DNA of 64,000 nt from Lachnospiraceae bacterium (GTDB lineage: Bacteria > Bacillota > Clostridia > Lachnospirales > Lachnospiraceae). The stretch covers positions 124,001 to 188,000 of the forward strand of contig JAIDFQ010000041.1 in assembly GCA_029054245.1 (NCBI GenBank), given 5' to 3'. The position numbers were made by a program, and so were the translations under genes. Positions 45,458-55,237 of this stretch are shown one piece after another (within the stretch, counting starts at the first letter, position 1; the number at the start of each line of letters is the position of its first letter). A model generated the notes under the pieces. The model was not told the origin of the DNA. It saw nothing but the letters and a program-made list of their open reading frames with translations, and did no database searches.

Positions 45458-47110
45458 TCAGTCACCATATATATTGGAGAAGTTTGTAAGTCCAAGTCCC
45501 CAAAGCTCAATATTTTCAATACCGGGACGGGTCAGTACAAAAGTTTTGGTTGTATACAGTCCGATGGATACATATTCTTCTCTGAACATCTTCTGCAGTT
45601 CAGCGTATGCTGCCTTTCGTTCTGTCACATCAGCAAGTGCATAACAGCGCGCTGCAATCTCGGAATATTCTTCGTTCTGATAACCACAACCGCCCATAAC
45701 TGCTGAGTAATCATACTTGATACCATCCGTGCATCTTACCGGCTCTGAGTAGAGTGCATACTGCTGAGTGGAAGCATACATGTCAAAGTCCCCTTCTGCC
45801 AGCGCTGCAAAATGAACCGGTGTTTCCGCAAGTTCAAATTCCACCTCAATGCCTCCTGCACGAAGCTGTTCCTGTACCATGGACATCATCGGTGTGACAG
45901 AACTGCCTCTCATTCTAAGTGTAAGACCGTTTGCATATCCTGCCTCTTCCAAAAGAGCCTTTGCGCCATCCACATCCACCACTGCCGTATCGGATTCACA
46001 GATACCGTCTCCCATAGGTCCATTGGTGGCAATTACGGTATCACAAAGTTCTCCATAGCCTGCGTTAGCTACCTGGCGGAGCGCATTTTTATCGATCAAA
46101 AGGGTAACTGCCTGTCTTACCCTTACATCCTCTAAAGGACCGCCCTTTCCGCTGTTTAAGAAGATCGTGCTTACTTTGTTGTCATCCAGAAGGACTGCAT
46201 TGACATTCGGATCTGCATCATAGGTGGCAAAATCAGAAAGCAGCATATCCGTAGCAATGTCAACGTCTCCCGACTGAACAGCTAATGCCCTTGCATTGGT
46301 ATCATTGATGAACACATATTTAAAGCCTGCATAGTAGCCCATATTATCCTTGTCCCAGTAATCCTCATTGCGCTCCAGCTCGATATATTCACCGGGAACC
46401 CATTCTTTCAATTTATATTTGCCTGTGCCTGCACCTGCCAGATACTGAACCTGTGCGCCTGCGCCTCCCGCTGCCTCAAGCTCGGTTTTGTTTACCACTT
46501 CAAAGTTATTAAAACCAAGCATTTCAAATGCCTGCGCATAGGGCTCATTCAATACCAGGACCATATTATAGTCGTCCTCAATCTCAAACTGGGCAGGGTC
46601 ATAAAAACCGTACACGTCAGAAGCCATAGCTCCCAGTTTTCCCTGTTCAAAAAGGTACTGGATATCAGCTGTAGTCAATTCTTCTCCGTTGTGGAAACGA
46701 ACGCCTTCCCGGAGGGTGATATGAATATGCGTATCATCCAGATACTCCCAGTCCGTACAAAGACCTGTCTTTTGCAGGGACACATCAGAGTAATTGGCAA
46801 GCACCAAAGGTTCATACACATTTCTTAAAATATACTGAACCGGATTTCCAATAAAATTAACGCTGGGAATTAAGGTGTTCGGCTCTGAGGCAAGCGCAAT
46901 GGTAATGATCTTGTCACTTAATTCTCCCGCTGCAGGCGCCGCTGCCACATCTCCTGGTGCCGTTTCATCTCCCCCGGACTGCTGGGTAGTTTCTGCAGTA
47001 CTTTCTCCCGAAGAACCTGTCTGATTGGAAGCATCAGGAGAGCTGCCGCATCCGGCAAGCGCCGATGCCATCATAGCCACAAGTAAAATGATTGATAATC
47101 GTTTTTTCAT
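45458..47110 (-). CDS. Solute-binding lipoprotein, family 5
   Basis: 550-residue extracellular substrate-binding protein of the oligopeptide/nickel-type ABC class. The lipoprotein signal ends in ALAGCGSS (lipidated Cys near residue 21), followed by a Ser/Thr/Gly-rich linker. Family-5 features are VYEPLVLAN, the signature region WEYLDDTHIHITLREGVRFH (residues ~112-131) and LERNEDYWDK. Position in the island suggests a glycoside or oligosaccharide ligand rather than peptide, but this is inference. It lies 63 bp after the second ATPase. Confidence 0.88.
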   Translation of the reverse strand: MKKRLSIILLVAMMASALAGCGSSPDASNQTGSSGESTAETTQQSGGDETAPGDVAAAPAAGELSDKIITIALASEPNTLIPSVNFIGNPVQYILRNVYEPLVLANYSDVSLQKTGLCTDWEYLDDTHIHITLREGVRFHNGEELTTADIQYLFEQGKLGAMASDVYGFYDPAQFEIEDDYNMVLVLNEPYAQAFEMLGFNNFEVVNKTELEAAGGAGAQVQYLAGAGTGKYKLKEWVPGEYIELERNEDYWDKDNMGYYAGFKYVFINDTNARALAVQSGDVDIATDMLLSDFATYDADPNVNAVLLDDNKVSTIFLNSGKGGPLEDVRVRQAVTLLIDKNALRQVANAGYGELCDTVIATNGPMGDGICESDTAVVDVDGAKALLEEAGYANGLTLRMRGSSVTPMMSMVQEQLRAGGIEVEFELAETPVHFAALAEGDFDMYASTQQYALYSEPVRCTDGIKYDYSAVMGGCGYQNEEYSEIAARCYALADVTERKAAYAELQKMFREEYVSIGLYTTKTFVLTRPGIENIELWGLGLTNFSNIYGD

Positions 47111-47173
47111 AATCCCTTTTCCTTTCTTTTGTTTGTTTTTTTATTCCAAAGGACGCATCCCATTGGTTTTCTT

Positions 47174-48130
47174 TTAATTGATCTCCTCTACCCTATGACA
47201 TTTCACCAAGTGCCCTGTGCCCTTATAAGATTTCAACTCTGGCTCGCTCTTAAAGCACTCCTCTTTTGCATACTGGCAGCGCTGGGCAAACCTGCAGCAA
47301 GGTTCCGGATCAATGGGACTTGTGATTTCTCCCTTGATCAAGATTCTTTCCTTCTTATTATGGATAGAAGGCACCGGTATGGCTGACAGCAACGCTTTTG
47401 AATAGGGATGAAGGGTGTTTCTAAACAACTCCTTGGACTCACATTTTTCCACCACCTGCCCCAGATACATCACACAGATTTCATCCGATATGTGTTTTAC
47501 CACAGACATATCATGGGTGATAAAAATATAGGTAAGTCCCTTTTCCTCCTGCAGATCCATCAGAAGATTCAAGATCTGTGCCTGAATGGAAACATCCAGT
47601 GCAGAAACCGGTTCATCACAAACGATAAACTCAGGGCTTAAGGAAAGGGCTCTGGCAATGCCGATCCTTTGGCGTCTTCCGCCATCCAGCTCATGAGGAT
47701 ATACGTTGGCAAGACGCCTTGCAAGCCCCACTGTATCCATAAGGGACAGCACCATCTCATTGAGCTCATTGCGATTCTTTGCCAGATGATACGTATTGAT
47801 GGGTTCCGCAATCAGGGAGGAAACACTCATTCTGGGGTCAAGAGATGCATAAGGATCCTGAAATACCATCTGCATACGCATACGCATCTGCTTAAACTGC
47901 CGCTGATTCATAGAAGTAATTTCCTGTCCGTCAAAATACACCTCCCCAGAAGTCGCTTCCGTCATTTTGATCAGTGTCTTTCCCAGTGTGGATTTACCGC
48001 ATCCAGATTCCCCCACCACGCCAAGGGTCTTTCCTTTTTCAATGTTCAGGGTCACATCATCCACAGCATGGAGAGTGCCGCCAGGCGTATCATAGTACTT
48101 TTTTAGATTTTTTATCTCCACCAATGCCAT
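47174..48130 (-). CDS. ABC importer ATPase (OppF-type)
   Basis: 318 residues from ATG 48130, preceded by AAAGGAG. Walker A GESGCGKSTLG (residues ~38-48), Walker B FIVCDEPVSALD and the C-terminal oligopeptide-type extension with CCRFAQRCQYAKEEC are visible. The signature loop reads ELDGGRRQR rather than LSGGQRQR, so the conserved serine is Asp; this variant may make one of the two ATP sites degenerate. It pairs with the next ATPase gene. Confidence 0.88.
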   Translation of the reverse strand: MALVEIKNLKKYYDTPGGTLHAVDDVTLNIEKGKTLGVVGESGCGKSTLGKTLIKMTEATSGEVYFDGQEITSMNQRQFKQMRMRMQMVFQDPYASLDPRMSVSSLIAEPINTYHLAKNRNELNEMVLSLMDTVGLARRLANVYPHELDGGRRQRIGIARALSLSPEFIVCDEPVSALDVSIQAQILNLLMDLQEEKGLTYIFITHDMSVVKHISDEICVMYLGQVVEKCESKELFRNTLHPYSKALLSAIPVPSIHNKKERILIKGEITSPIDPEPCCRFAQRCQYAKEECFKSEPELKSYKGTGHLVKCHRVEEIN

Positions 48131-48132
48131 GC

Positions 48133-49179
48133 TTATTTCTCCTTTCCTGCCGTTGTGACAATGCACCTTACCAAATGCCCCGGTTCCACCTCCACCAGCT
48201 TCGGATTGCCTTTCATGCAATCGTCGCACTTTTCCTTACATCTGGTAAAAAAGCTACAGTAAGGAAGCAGATTCATGGGATTTGGCATAAGCCCCTCTAT
48301 GGGCGTCAATCGTTCTGTATCCACTTCCAGATTGGGAAGGGAACCAAACAACCCCTTGGTATAAGGATGCATGGGATTGTCGAATATGTGGGTGAGATTT
48401 CCGCTTTCCACAATTTCCCCTGCATATACCACCACGCATCTGTCACAGATATCTGCCACAACACCAAAATCATGGGTAATCAATATCATTGCCGTGCCTA
48501 ATTTCTGCTGAAGGTCTTTCATCATGGCAAGGACCTGTGCCTGAATCGTCACATCCAGCGCTGTAGTAGGTTCGTCAGCAATAATCAAATCCGGCTTGCA
48601 GGCAAGGGCAATGGCAATCACCACCCTCTGCTTCATGCCTCCTGAAAACTGATGGGGATATTCTTTATATCTGTTCGCAGGTATTCCTACCATCTCCAAA
48701 ATCTCACAGGCTCTCTTTACCGCATCTGCGTCGGAAAGATTCTCATGAATCTTCAACACTTCGGAGATCTGATCTCCCACATACATGACTGGGTTCAGGG
48801 CTGTCATGGGGTCCTGGAACATCATCGTGATCTTTTTCCCCCTGATGGTGCGAAGCATGCGCTCTAAGCCCTTCTCCTCATGCTTCCTCCTTCTTCTTAT
48901 GCCAAAGTCAAAAAGTTTTTTCGGTTCAGGAGACTTTGGCAGCAGCTCCTCTCCTTCAAAAACAATACTGCCGTTTATCACATGGGCAGGGGGTTTTGGC
49001 AAAAGCCCCATAATACTCATACCAATGGTGGTCTTTCCTGCCCCTGTCTCTCCTACCATACCTAGTATCTCGCCGGGCTTTATCTCAAAGGATACATCAT
49101 TTACCGCCTCCGTCACCGCTTCATCCGTTTCATAATGGACGACCAGGTCTTTTACGCTCAATAAATTTTTTTCACTCAT
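48133..49179 (-). CDS. ABC importer ATPase (OppD-type)
   Basis: 348-residue ATPase with Walker [12 protein letters not shown] (residues ~37-47), signature [12 protein letters not shown], Walker [13 protein letters not shown] and the C-terminal cysteine-rich tail [14 protein letters not shown], which in Dpp/Opp ATPases can bind Fe-S. Unlike its partner it has a normal signature loop. Its stop codon is 2 bp from the OppF-type start. Confidence 0.9.
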   Translation of the reverse strand: MSEKNLLSVKDLVVHYETDEAVTEAVNDVSFEIKPGEILGMVGETGAGKTTIGMSIMGLLPKPPAHVINGSIVFEGEELLPKSPEPKKLFDFGIRRRRKHEEKGLERMLRTIRGKKITMMFQDPMTALNPVMYVGDQISEVLKIHENLSDADAVKRACEILEMVGIPANRYKEYPHQFSGGMKQRVVIAIALACKPDLIIADEPTTALDVTIQAQVLAMMKDLQQKLGTAMILITHDFGVVADICDRCVVVYAGEIVESGNLTHIFDNPMHPYTKGLFGSLPNLEVDTERLTPIEGLMPNPMNLLPYCSFFTRCKEKCDDCMKGNPKLVEVEPGHLVRCIVTTAGKEK

Positions 49180-49193
49180 AACCCCTGTCCTCC

Positions 49194-50099
49194 TTACTTC
49201 ATCCTAGGATCAAGAGCATCTCTTAATCCGTTGCCAAAAAGGTTGAATGCTACTACGGTGATCGCTATCATAAGTCCGGGATAAAGAACCATATAAGGCG
49301 CAACTGTCATATAAGTTTTCCCTTCTGAAAGAATGGCTCCCCATTCCGGCGTGGGAGATACCAGACCTACCCCAATATAACTTAAGGTGGAAATCGTAAG
49401 GATATTGGATGAGACCCCGCCCACCGCGTTAATTACGATCATTCCCACTGCATTGGGAACAAGATGACGCAGCATGATTTTGCCATCGGATACCCCAATT
49501 GATTTTGACGAATCCACATATTCGTTATTTCTTACCATAAATATTGCCGCCCGTACGGATTTTGTCATTCCCTGAATGGAGCCCGCTGCAATTGCCACGA
49601 TCAGCTGCCACATGCCATTGCCAAGAATCGCCACCAGCGCGATACAGAGCATGGTAGAAGGAATTGCCTGAATAACGTCTATGATCCTCATGATGATATT
49701 ATCTGTATGACCTCCAAAATACGCCGCTATTAAGCCCAGACCGCCGCCGATCACCAGTCCGATCAGCACGCATATAACACCAATGGGCAGGGAATATCTG
49801 GCGCCATATACACAGCGGGAAAAAATATCCCGTCCTAAATTATCCGTTCCAAAAAGATGAGCTGCGCTTGGGGGCTGCATAACGGCACTGTAATCCTGAT
49901 CCCTGTATCCATAAGGGGCAATCACATCTGCCAGAACTGCCACCGCCAGCAAGAACAGAACAATGATCATTCCTGCCATAGCCGTCTTGTTTCTGCGAAG
50001 CCTCTTCCACGCTTCTTTGCCCGGCGTGCTTACACCGCTTTCGTTGTATTTATTCTTTTTCTTAAGTTTCTCCATTGCAGGAGTGGTTATCTTTGACAT
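49194..50099 (-). CDS. ABC importer permease (OppC-type)
   Basis: 301-residue inner-membrane permease with an N-terminal cytoplasmic stretch, six helices and the EAA-type loop around AAIFMVRNNEYVDSSKSIGV (residues ~185-204), then the conserved HLVPNAVGMIVI. The motif FGTDNLGRDIFSRCVYGAR (~84-102) is diagnostic for OppC/DppC. It lies 2 bp after the OppB-type gene. Confidence 0.92.
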   Translation of the reverse strand: MSKITTPAMEKLKKKNKYNESGVSTPGKEAWKRLRRNKTAMAGMIIVLFLLAVAVLADVIAPYGYRDQDYSAVMQPPSAAHLFGTDNLGRDIFSRCVYGARYSLPIGVICVLIGLVIGGGLGLIAAYFGGHTDNIIMRIIDVIQAIPSTMLCIALVAILGNGMWQLIVAIAAGSIQGMTKSVRAAIFMVRNNEYVDSSKSIGVSDGKIMLRHLVPNAVGMIVINAVGGVSSNILTISTLSYIGVGLVSPTPEWGAILSEGKTYMTVAPYMVLYPGLMIAITVVAFNLFGNGLRDALDPRMK

Positions 50100-50101
50100 A
50101 A

Positions 50102-51085
50102 TCAGACACCTCCATTCGCGGCTGCCGCCTTTGAAGATTTTTTCTTTTTAGCAGGCGCCATGAGATTTGTCTTTAGTCTGGGATCTGCTACTGTGTACAT
50201 CACATCCACCAGAATGCTGATAATGGTACATATAAAGGCGAGTACGATAACGCCTCCCTGAACTGCCGGAAAGTTTCTTGCGGTAACAGCGTCTGCCACA
50301 TATTTACCCACACCAGGAATGGCAAATACCGTCTCCACGATCAAAGCGCCTCCCAATTGTCCCGAAAGTCCGCTTCCAATCCCGGCAATAACAGGTATCA
50401 GGGTATTGCCAAAGCCATGCTTAAAGATAACAACACTTTCCTTCTGCCCCTTTGCCCTTGCCGTCCTGATATAATCCTGTCTGATAATCTCCAGCATATT
50501 GGTACGCACGCCTTTTGCCGTCTGGGAAATAGCGCCAAAGGATACTACGATAATGGGAAGTACCCAGCCCGCCGCTGTACCATTGTACATAGAGGGAAAA
50601 AGATGCAGTCGTACCGAAAACAAATCTATCAGCATCAATGCCAGCCAGAAGGTAGGAAGGGAAGCCCCCACCATGGTAAAAAATACTATCAGGTTGTCTA
50701 CCCAGGTGTTTTGCTTTACTGCCGCCAATATTCCTAAGGGAGTTGCGATTACCTGGCTCAGCGCCATGGCAAGCACCGCCACAATCAGGGTATTAGGAAG
50801 TCTTTGCAATATCTCTGTCATAACAGGCTGCTTCGTCTTATAGGAGGTTCCCAGATCCCCTCTGGTAACAATCCCCACCACGTAATCTACAAACTGAATG
50901 GGAAGGGGATCATTTAACCCCAGTTCTTCTCTCATTGCTTCTTTCTGCTCCTCAGTTGCGGTGGCCGGCAAAAGCTCTAATACCGGGTCACCGGGAGTTG
51001 CCGCTTTCATGAGGAACACCACCACGATCACACCGAACATAACCGGTATGATATATAGGATTCTCTTTATAATATAATTTGTCAT
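50102..51085 (-). CDS. ABC importer permease (OppB-type)
   Basis: 327-residue permease with N-terminal RILYIIPVMFGVIVVVFLM and the OppB/DppB motif LGLNDPLPIQF (residues ~55-65). The EAA loop is ARAKGQKESVVIFKHGFGNT, and the C-terminal VMYTVADPRLK is the family end signature. The lysine-rich tail (AKKKKSSKAAAANGG) is slightly longer than usual. It follows the DgpA-like oxidoreductase by 57 bp. Confidence 0.92.
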   Translation of the reverse strand: MTNYIIKRILYIIPVMFGVIVVVFLMKAATPGDPVLELLPATATEEQKEAMREELGLNDPLPIQFVDYVVGIVTRGDLGTSYKTKQPVMTEILQRLPNTLIVAVLAMALSQVIATPLGILAAVKQNTWVDNLIVFFTMVGASLPTFWLALMLIDLFSVRLHLFPSMYNGTAAGWVLPIIVVSFGAISQTAKGVRTNMLEIIRQDYIRTARAKGQKESVVIFKHGFGNTLIPVIAGIGSGLSGQLGGALIVETVFAIPGVGKYVADAVTARNFPAVQGGVIVLAFICTIISILVDVMYTVADPRLKTNLMAPAKKKKSSKAAAANGGV

Positions 51086-51142
51086 ATATGCGCTCCTATG
51101 GTTTTGTCATCAGTTTCCAGTAATCTGTTTTCTCTAAAAGTA

Positions 51143-52192
51143 CTATTCAAGAAAGATCGCCTCGCCCGTCTTTGCAGAACGCTTGACCGCCTCCATAACG
51201 GTCAGTACCCTCCTGACGGTAGGAATCTTAACAAGCAGCTCTCCCTGCCCATTTATGACATCCTTGAAATTACGGTAAAATTCCAATACATCTGACTCTA
51301 TCTTTGGGAGAGGTTCTTCCACGATTCCGCCGGGCGGCACAGGCGCAAACTGCCTTGTAGGACCTGCCTCTGTCTCCGTAATTTGGGGCGGAAGTTTTTC
51401 CAGCATCTTTCCCGTCCTGTAAATGGCGCCCTTTCCTCCTCCGAGATTTTCCACGATCATGGTTCCCTTATCGCCTCCGGCAAGCCATCTGGGCTGATAT
51501 TTGAGAATATAAGTGGACAGCTCTATATGCACCGTTACGCCATTGTCAAGTTTCATGATGATTTTGAAATAGTCATCCACCTCTTCATGCAGCACATTTT
51601 TCACATCTGCATAAAGAGATTTGATTTTTGCATCCGGCATCATAAAAAGGATCTGGTCGATTAGATGAACACCCCAGTCGTACATCATGCCGCCGCCATA
51701 TTTTTTATACAAATGCCACTCATGCATATAACCGTTACCAGAGTGAAGCTTCGATTCAATTGTAAAAATTTTTCCCAGGGTTCCGTTATCATAGGCATGC
51801 TTGATGGTAAGCATATCCTTGTCCCATCTGCGGTTCTGATGGGCTGTAAAACAAACCCCTGCCTTTTTACAGGCTTCCTCCATTTCATCTAATTCAGCAA
51901 CGTTTAAAGCGGCAGGTTTTTCCGTAATCACATGCTTCCCTGCTGCGGCAGCTTTGATTGCCATTTCTTTGTGCAAATGGTTTGGCACCGTCAAAATCAC
52001 TGTATTGACCTCCGAATCTGCCAAAAGCTCCTGCACCGAATGATACCCTTTTATCCCCTCCTGTTTTGCCTCCTCTACTCTTTCAGGAAGAATATCACAG
52101 GCCGCTTCTACCTTTACACCGCCCTTTGGCGCATTCTTGGCATGATGCTTGCCCATTCCGCCAAATCCAATAATTCCTAATCGAATATCCAT
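51143..52192 (-). CDS. Gfo/Idh/MocA oxidoreductase 2 (DgpA-like)
   Basis: 349 residues from ATG 52192 (CAGGAGGG upstream). Rossmann motif LGIIGFGGMGKHH (residues ~5-17), catalytic TEKPAALN (~94-101), NRRWDKDML (~124-132) and an intact GGGMMYDWGVHLIDQ carrying Asp and His. The latter two motifs resemble the oxidoreductases that make 3-keto C-glycosides before deglycosylation, so this is the best candidate for the first catabolic step. It is the first gene after the regulator's terminator and probably leads the 13-kb operon. Confidence 0.82.
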   Translation of the reverse strand: MDIRLGIIGFGGMGKHHAKNAPKGGVKVEAACDILPERVEEAKQEGIKGYHSVQELLADSEVNTVILTVPNHLHKEMAIKAAAAGKHVITEKPAALNVAELDEMEEACKKAGVCFTAHQNRRWDKDMLTIKHAYDNGTLGKIFTIESKLHSGNGYMHEWHLYKKYGGGMMYDWGVHLIDQILFMMPDAKIKSLYADVKNVLHEEVDDYFKIIMKLDNGVTVHIELSTYILKYQPRWLAGGDKGTMIVENLGGGKGAIYRTGKMLEKLPPQITETEAGPTRQFAPVPPGGIVEEPLPKIESDVLEFYRNFKDVINGQGELLVKIPTVRRVLTVMEAVKRSAKTGEAIFLE

Positions 52193-52300
52193 AACGCCCT
52201 CCTGTTTTTTCGTATTTTTGTGCATTTTTACCATATATTATTTTGTTTTTCAAAAAAGCACTGAAAATACGCATATTTTTTTCTCTTTATCTTACTTATT

Positions 52301-52329
52301 ATTATAAATCTTGCCGGAAATGAATCTAT
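52301..52329 (-). promoter_or_regulatory. Candidate promoter of 13-kb catabolic operon
   Basis: Minus-strand -10 TATAAT (52301-52306) is perfect; the corresponding -35 region (ATAGAT, 52324-52329) is poor, as expected for an activator-dependent promoter. It sits between the AraC gene terminator and the oxidoreductase, about 100 bp before its start. An AraC-type activator site may overlap. Confidence 0.45.
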
Positions 52330-52394
52330 GGCGCAAATTGACATTTTACTACAAACTTATTGGGTTTTATGAGGTTACCATAGATAAAGCAAAA

Positions 52395-52433
52395 GGCTAT
52401 GTCAAAAACAAATATGATGTTTTTGACATAGCC
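52395..52433 (-). terminator. Terminator after AraC gene
   Basis: Perfect 15-bp stem GGCTATGTCAAAAAC / GTTTTTGACATAGCC with a 9-nt loop, followed on the minus strand by TTTTGC. It separates the regulator from the oxidoreductase-led operon. Confidence 0.8.
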
Positions 52434-52448
52434 CCCAAAAGCATGCTG

Positions 52449-54836
52449 CTATCTCCGAAACATAATCTCAATCAGCCCAAAACCATTTGCAAGGACCTCC
52501 AGTTCCAGTTCCATCATTCCTTCCATTACATTTTTTCTTACAAAATACCGTTTTGGAATACTTACATTTTCAAGATATTGCTTATCTTCCTTGGGCATAT
52601 CCATAAAGCCGCCAATTCGCTTCCATTCGTCCAGTATGCTGCCGCTGTATTTATCCACATGCTGAAAACGGACATCATAATAACCGTCCATCAACCCACT
52701 TAGTTTAAATTTCAGCTTTATGGAATGACTGTCTTCAAACGCCTCATGAAGATCTTCATAGCGAAGGGTGTCCTCTTTTTTTAAATAGATACTTTTGAGC
52801 AGCGCCTTTAAATTATGATAAATAATGACATAGTTGCCATGACCATTGGTGGTAATCATATAATTATTGTTTTTTTCAATCAGCTTTCCATAAAGGCGCT
52901 TCAAAAAGCCAAAGGCATAAGCAGCAGGCTTAAAAAACCCATCCCTCGTCATAATTCCAGATCCTCCATGGAGAATGCCGTCAGAGTCAAAGTCTTCCGT
53001 AAAAGCATCGGTACACTGCCAAAAGCATAGCTGATCCACTTCGCCTATGGCGTCAATGGCATTCTTGATGATATAGGCGCCTCTATAGACCGTGTCATTT
53101 AAGATATTCCGGCTGGAAATCGTATTGTTCCAAAGATCCAGATAAAGTTTTTTGTGTGAAGCGCCGCAGTCCTCCATCATTTTCCTGATTTCTTTCAAAC
53201 TGTCCCGCATAAAATTGATGTTTGTCTCCAGCGGCGGTAAGGATACCCCGTCCGGTTTGTAAGGAAACATGGCAAAAGAAATAAAATCTGAATACGCCCC
53301 AAGCTTTTCCTGTTCCTTAAGCTTAGCCGGCAGCTCACCGAGCATAGAACTTACAAATTCTCCTCCACCAAATAGGGCATTGGGCGCATATTTCTTCACC
53401 GCCTTACTGCTATCTGCGTATTTCTGAGGCTTAAACCATTCATACCACTGTTTGTCCCACGGATAAGGACTCCACATTTCAAATATCCACGTGTTGATCT
53501 CATCCTCCCCATAATAAATCACCAGATGGTTCATAAAACTGTCTATCAGCTGCTTCCACTGCTGTTCATCATATGTCAGGATAAGGCTCTGATGAGCGCC
53601 GGAAGGCATGATACTGTTGCCTAGACCACGGATAATATTTCTGGGCTTAGGCCCTATCTGAATAAACGGCTTCAAATCATTGTTAAGCAAAAAGTTAATG
53701 CAGTCATCCAGACGGCTGAAGTTGGGCCGGTCTCCCGAGATACGCGGCATGATCAAAAGCTCGTCCTGAAAGATTCCCCAAAACCTTACATATTTATATC
53801 CAAGTTCTCGCTTTGCCCGCAGAATATGATGCTGAATCTTATTGTTCAAAAGCTCTGCGGCAGTTCCCACATTGATCACATCCTGCCAGGGCTTTACATA
53901 CGGCGTATATTTCCCTACAAAAGAAGAAATCTTCACCTCAGGCGTCCCTTTATCCGTCATCAAATGGGCAAGACTGTTTTCCACGCTCACCAGCGCCGCT
54001 TCCTTTAAAGTGCTTTTATCTTCTTCGCTGACCCTTTCTTTGTCCCTGAACCGACGCCTATAGGCAGTAGGGGAAACCGCATAGGTTTCCTTAAAAGCCT
54101 TATTAAAAGCTGCCAATCCTGAAAATCCATTGTCATTGGCAATGCGGAGTATGGACTTATCGCTGTTTTCCAGCTCTTCCACAGCCCTTAAAAGACGTAC
54201 CTCGTTGATATATGCCCTGAAATTTTTTCCAAGGCTTTTCTTAAGCACCCGTGACAAATGAGAGTTGGTAATATAAAGCTTATCCGCCATATCCTGAAGC
54301 GTTATCTGCTTGTCATAATTTTCCCAGATAAACCGAATGACTTCATCGGTGTACTTCTGATAAGAATCTGTTTTCTCATCCCGCTCATTTACCTTGCGGA
54401 AATACTTGCCCAGGTATCCCAATATCAGATAACACTTGGAATACTGATCAAATTTGTCTGAATTTCCTCCTCGAAGGCAGCTCCTGATCAGCTCGATCAT
54501 GTAGACCCGAAGCTGACGATAGCGGGTATCATTCCTTTCCGCCTGCGTGCTGTCAAGGTCTATCTCTATATGTTCTCCTCCAATTTCTTCTTCCAGCACC
54601 GATGGCTCCACAGATATCCGAAACAAAATGCCAGGACGAAGGGCAACACAGCTGATAGAACACCCTGCATTCAGAAAATACATATCTTCTTTTTGCAGTA
54701 TGATATTCTGCTCTCCCAGCGTAATGCACAATTTCCCGTCAATGACATATAAAAGCTCCATCCTAGGGCTGTTCCTATGTGTTTCGCTTTTCATCTGCTC
54801 GATTCTGAACCAAACTCCCAAACCAGGCATAGGCAA
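52449..54836 (-). CDS. AraC-type regulator fused to GH39-like domain
   Basis: 795-residue protein. Residues ~1-110 look like a cupin sensor (MELLYVIDGKLCITLGEQ). Residues ~154-262 are the double helix-turn-helix of the AraC family (ITLQDMADKLYITNSHLSRV ... GFSGLAAFNKAFKETY). Residues ~300-680 resemble a GH39 beta-xylosidase TIM barrel (RFWGIFQDELLIM). The usual WNEP acid/base motif reads FEMWSPY near residue 454, and the nucleophile region reads LDLWNNT, so hydrolysis is unlikely and a sugar-sensing role is inferred. The ATG follows AAAGGAGG. Last gene of its transcript. Confidence 0.85.
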   Translation of the reverse strand: MPMPGLGVWFRIEQMKSETHRNSPRMELLYVIDGKLCITLGEQNIILQKEDMYFLNAGCSISCVALRPGILFRISVEPSVLEEEIGGEHIEIDLDSTQAERNDTRYRQLRVYMIELIRSCLRGGNSDKFDQYSKCYLILGYLGKYFRKVNERDEKTDSYQKYTDEVIRFIWENYDKQITLQDMADKLYITNSHLSRVLKKSLGKNFRAYINEVRLLRAVEELENSDKSILRIANDNGFSGLAAFNKAFKETYAVSPTAYRRRFRDKERVSEEDKSTLKEAALVSVENSLAHLMTDKGTPEVKISSFVGKYTPYVKPWQDVINVGTAAELLNNKIQHHILRAKRELGYKYVRFWGIFQDELLIMPRISGDRPNFSRLDDCINFLLNNDLKPFIQIGPKPRNIIRGLGNSIMPSGAHQSLILTYDEQQWKQLIDSFMNHLVIYYGEDEINTWIFEMWSPYPWDKQWYEWFKPQKYADSSKAVKKYAPNALFGGGEFVSSMLGELPAKLKEQEKLGAYSDFISFAMFPYKPDGVSLPPLETNINFMRDSLKEIRKMMEDCGASHKKLYLDLWNNTISSRNILNDTVYRGAYIIKNAIDAIGEVDQLCFWQCTDAFTEDFDSDGILHGGSGIMTRDGFFKPAAYAFGFLKRLYGKLIEKNNNYMITTNGHGNYVIIYHNLKALLKSIYLKKEDTLRYEDLHEAFEDSHSIKLKFKLSGLMDGYYDVRFQHVDKYSGSILDEWKRIGGFMDMPKEDKQYLENVSIPKRYFVRKNVMEGMMELELEVLANGFGLIEIMFRR

Positions 54837-54847
54837 AACCTCCTTTG

Positions 54848-55183
54848 CTAATGTTGATGAAGTGATTTGTGAGATAAAATCTTTCCGTCTTTGATTTCAA
54901 AAAAACCGGCAATCCGAAATAGTGTTTTCCCCTTAGATCTTGCTTTTGCATATACACCTACCCTGGGTTGCTTTGTATCTGCAAAGATCTTCACCATTTC
55001 TATGGCGGCGCCGGCATTGGCAAAGAAATCCTCATTTCTTTTAAGGAACGCCTCCGGTCCTTTCCCTTCAAATCCGGGCGTAATCTCTAAAAACTCTTCT
55101 AAAAAATAGTCCCTGATTCTATCTGTTTCTCTAGCATTTAATATTACATCATACATTTCTTTTATCATTTGTTCTTCTTTCAT
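54848..55183 (-). CDS. NTF2/SnoaL-like small protein A
   Basis: 111-residue protein with a cone-shaped NTF2-like fold signature: helices in the first ~45 residues, then strands ending RIAGFFEIKDGKILSHKSL. SnoaL-like proteins often act as aldol-type catalysts or isomerases, or bind small ligands. It lies 11 bp before the AraC gene and 54 bp after a second NTF2-like gene. Function in the island is unknown. Confidence 0.65.
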   Translation of the reverse strand: MKEEQMIKEMYDVILNARETDRIRDYFLEEFLEITPGFEGKGPEAFLKRNEDFFANAGAAIEMVKIFADTKQPRVGVYAKARSKGKTLFRIAGFFEIKDGKILSHKSLHQH

Positions 55184-55237
55184 TTCTAGTCCCTCTTTTA
55201 TAAAATTTTTTCTTTTTTTTGTAAATATTTGCGTTCC

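Noticed and set aside
52449-54836. Active xylosidase
   Set aside because: Fused to an AraC DNA-binding domain and apparently lacking the acid/base glutamate; a regulator is more likely.
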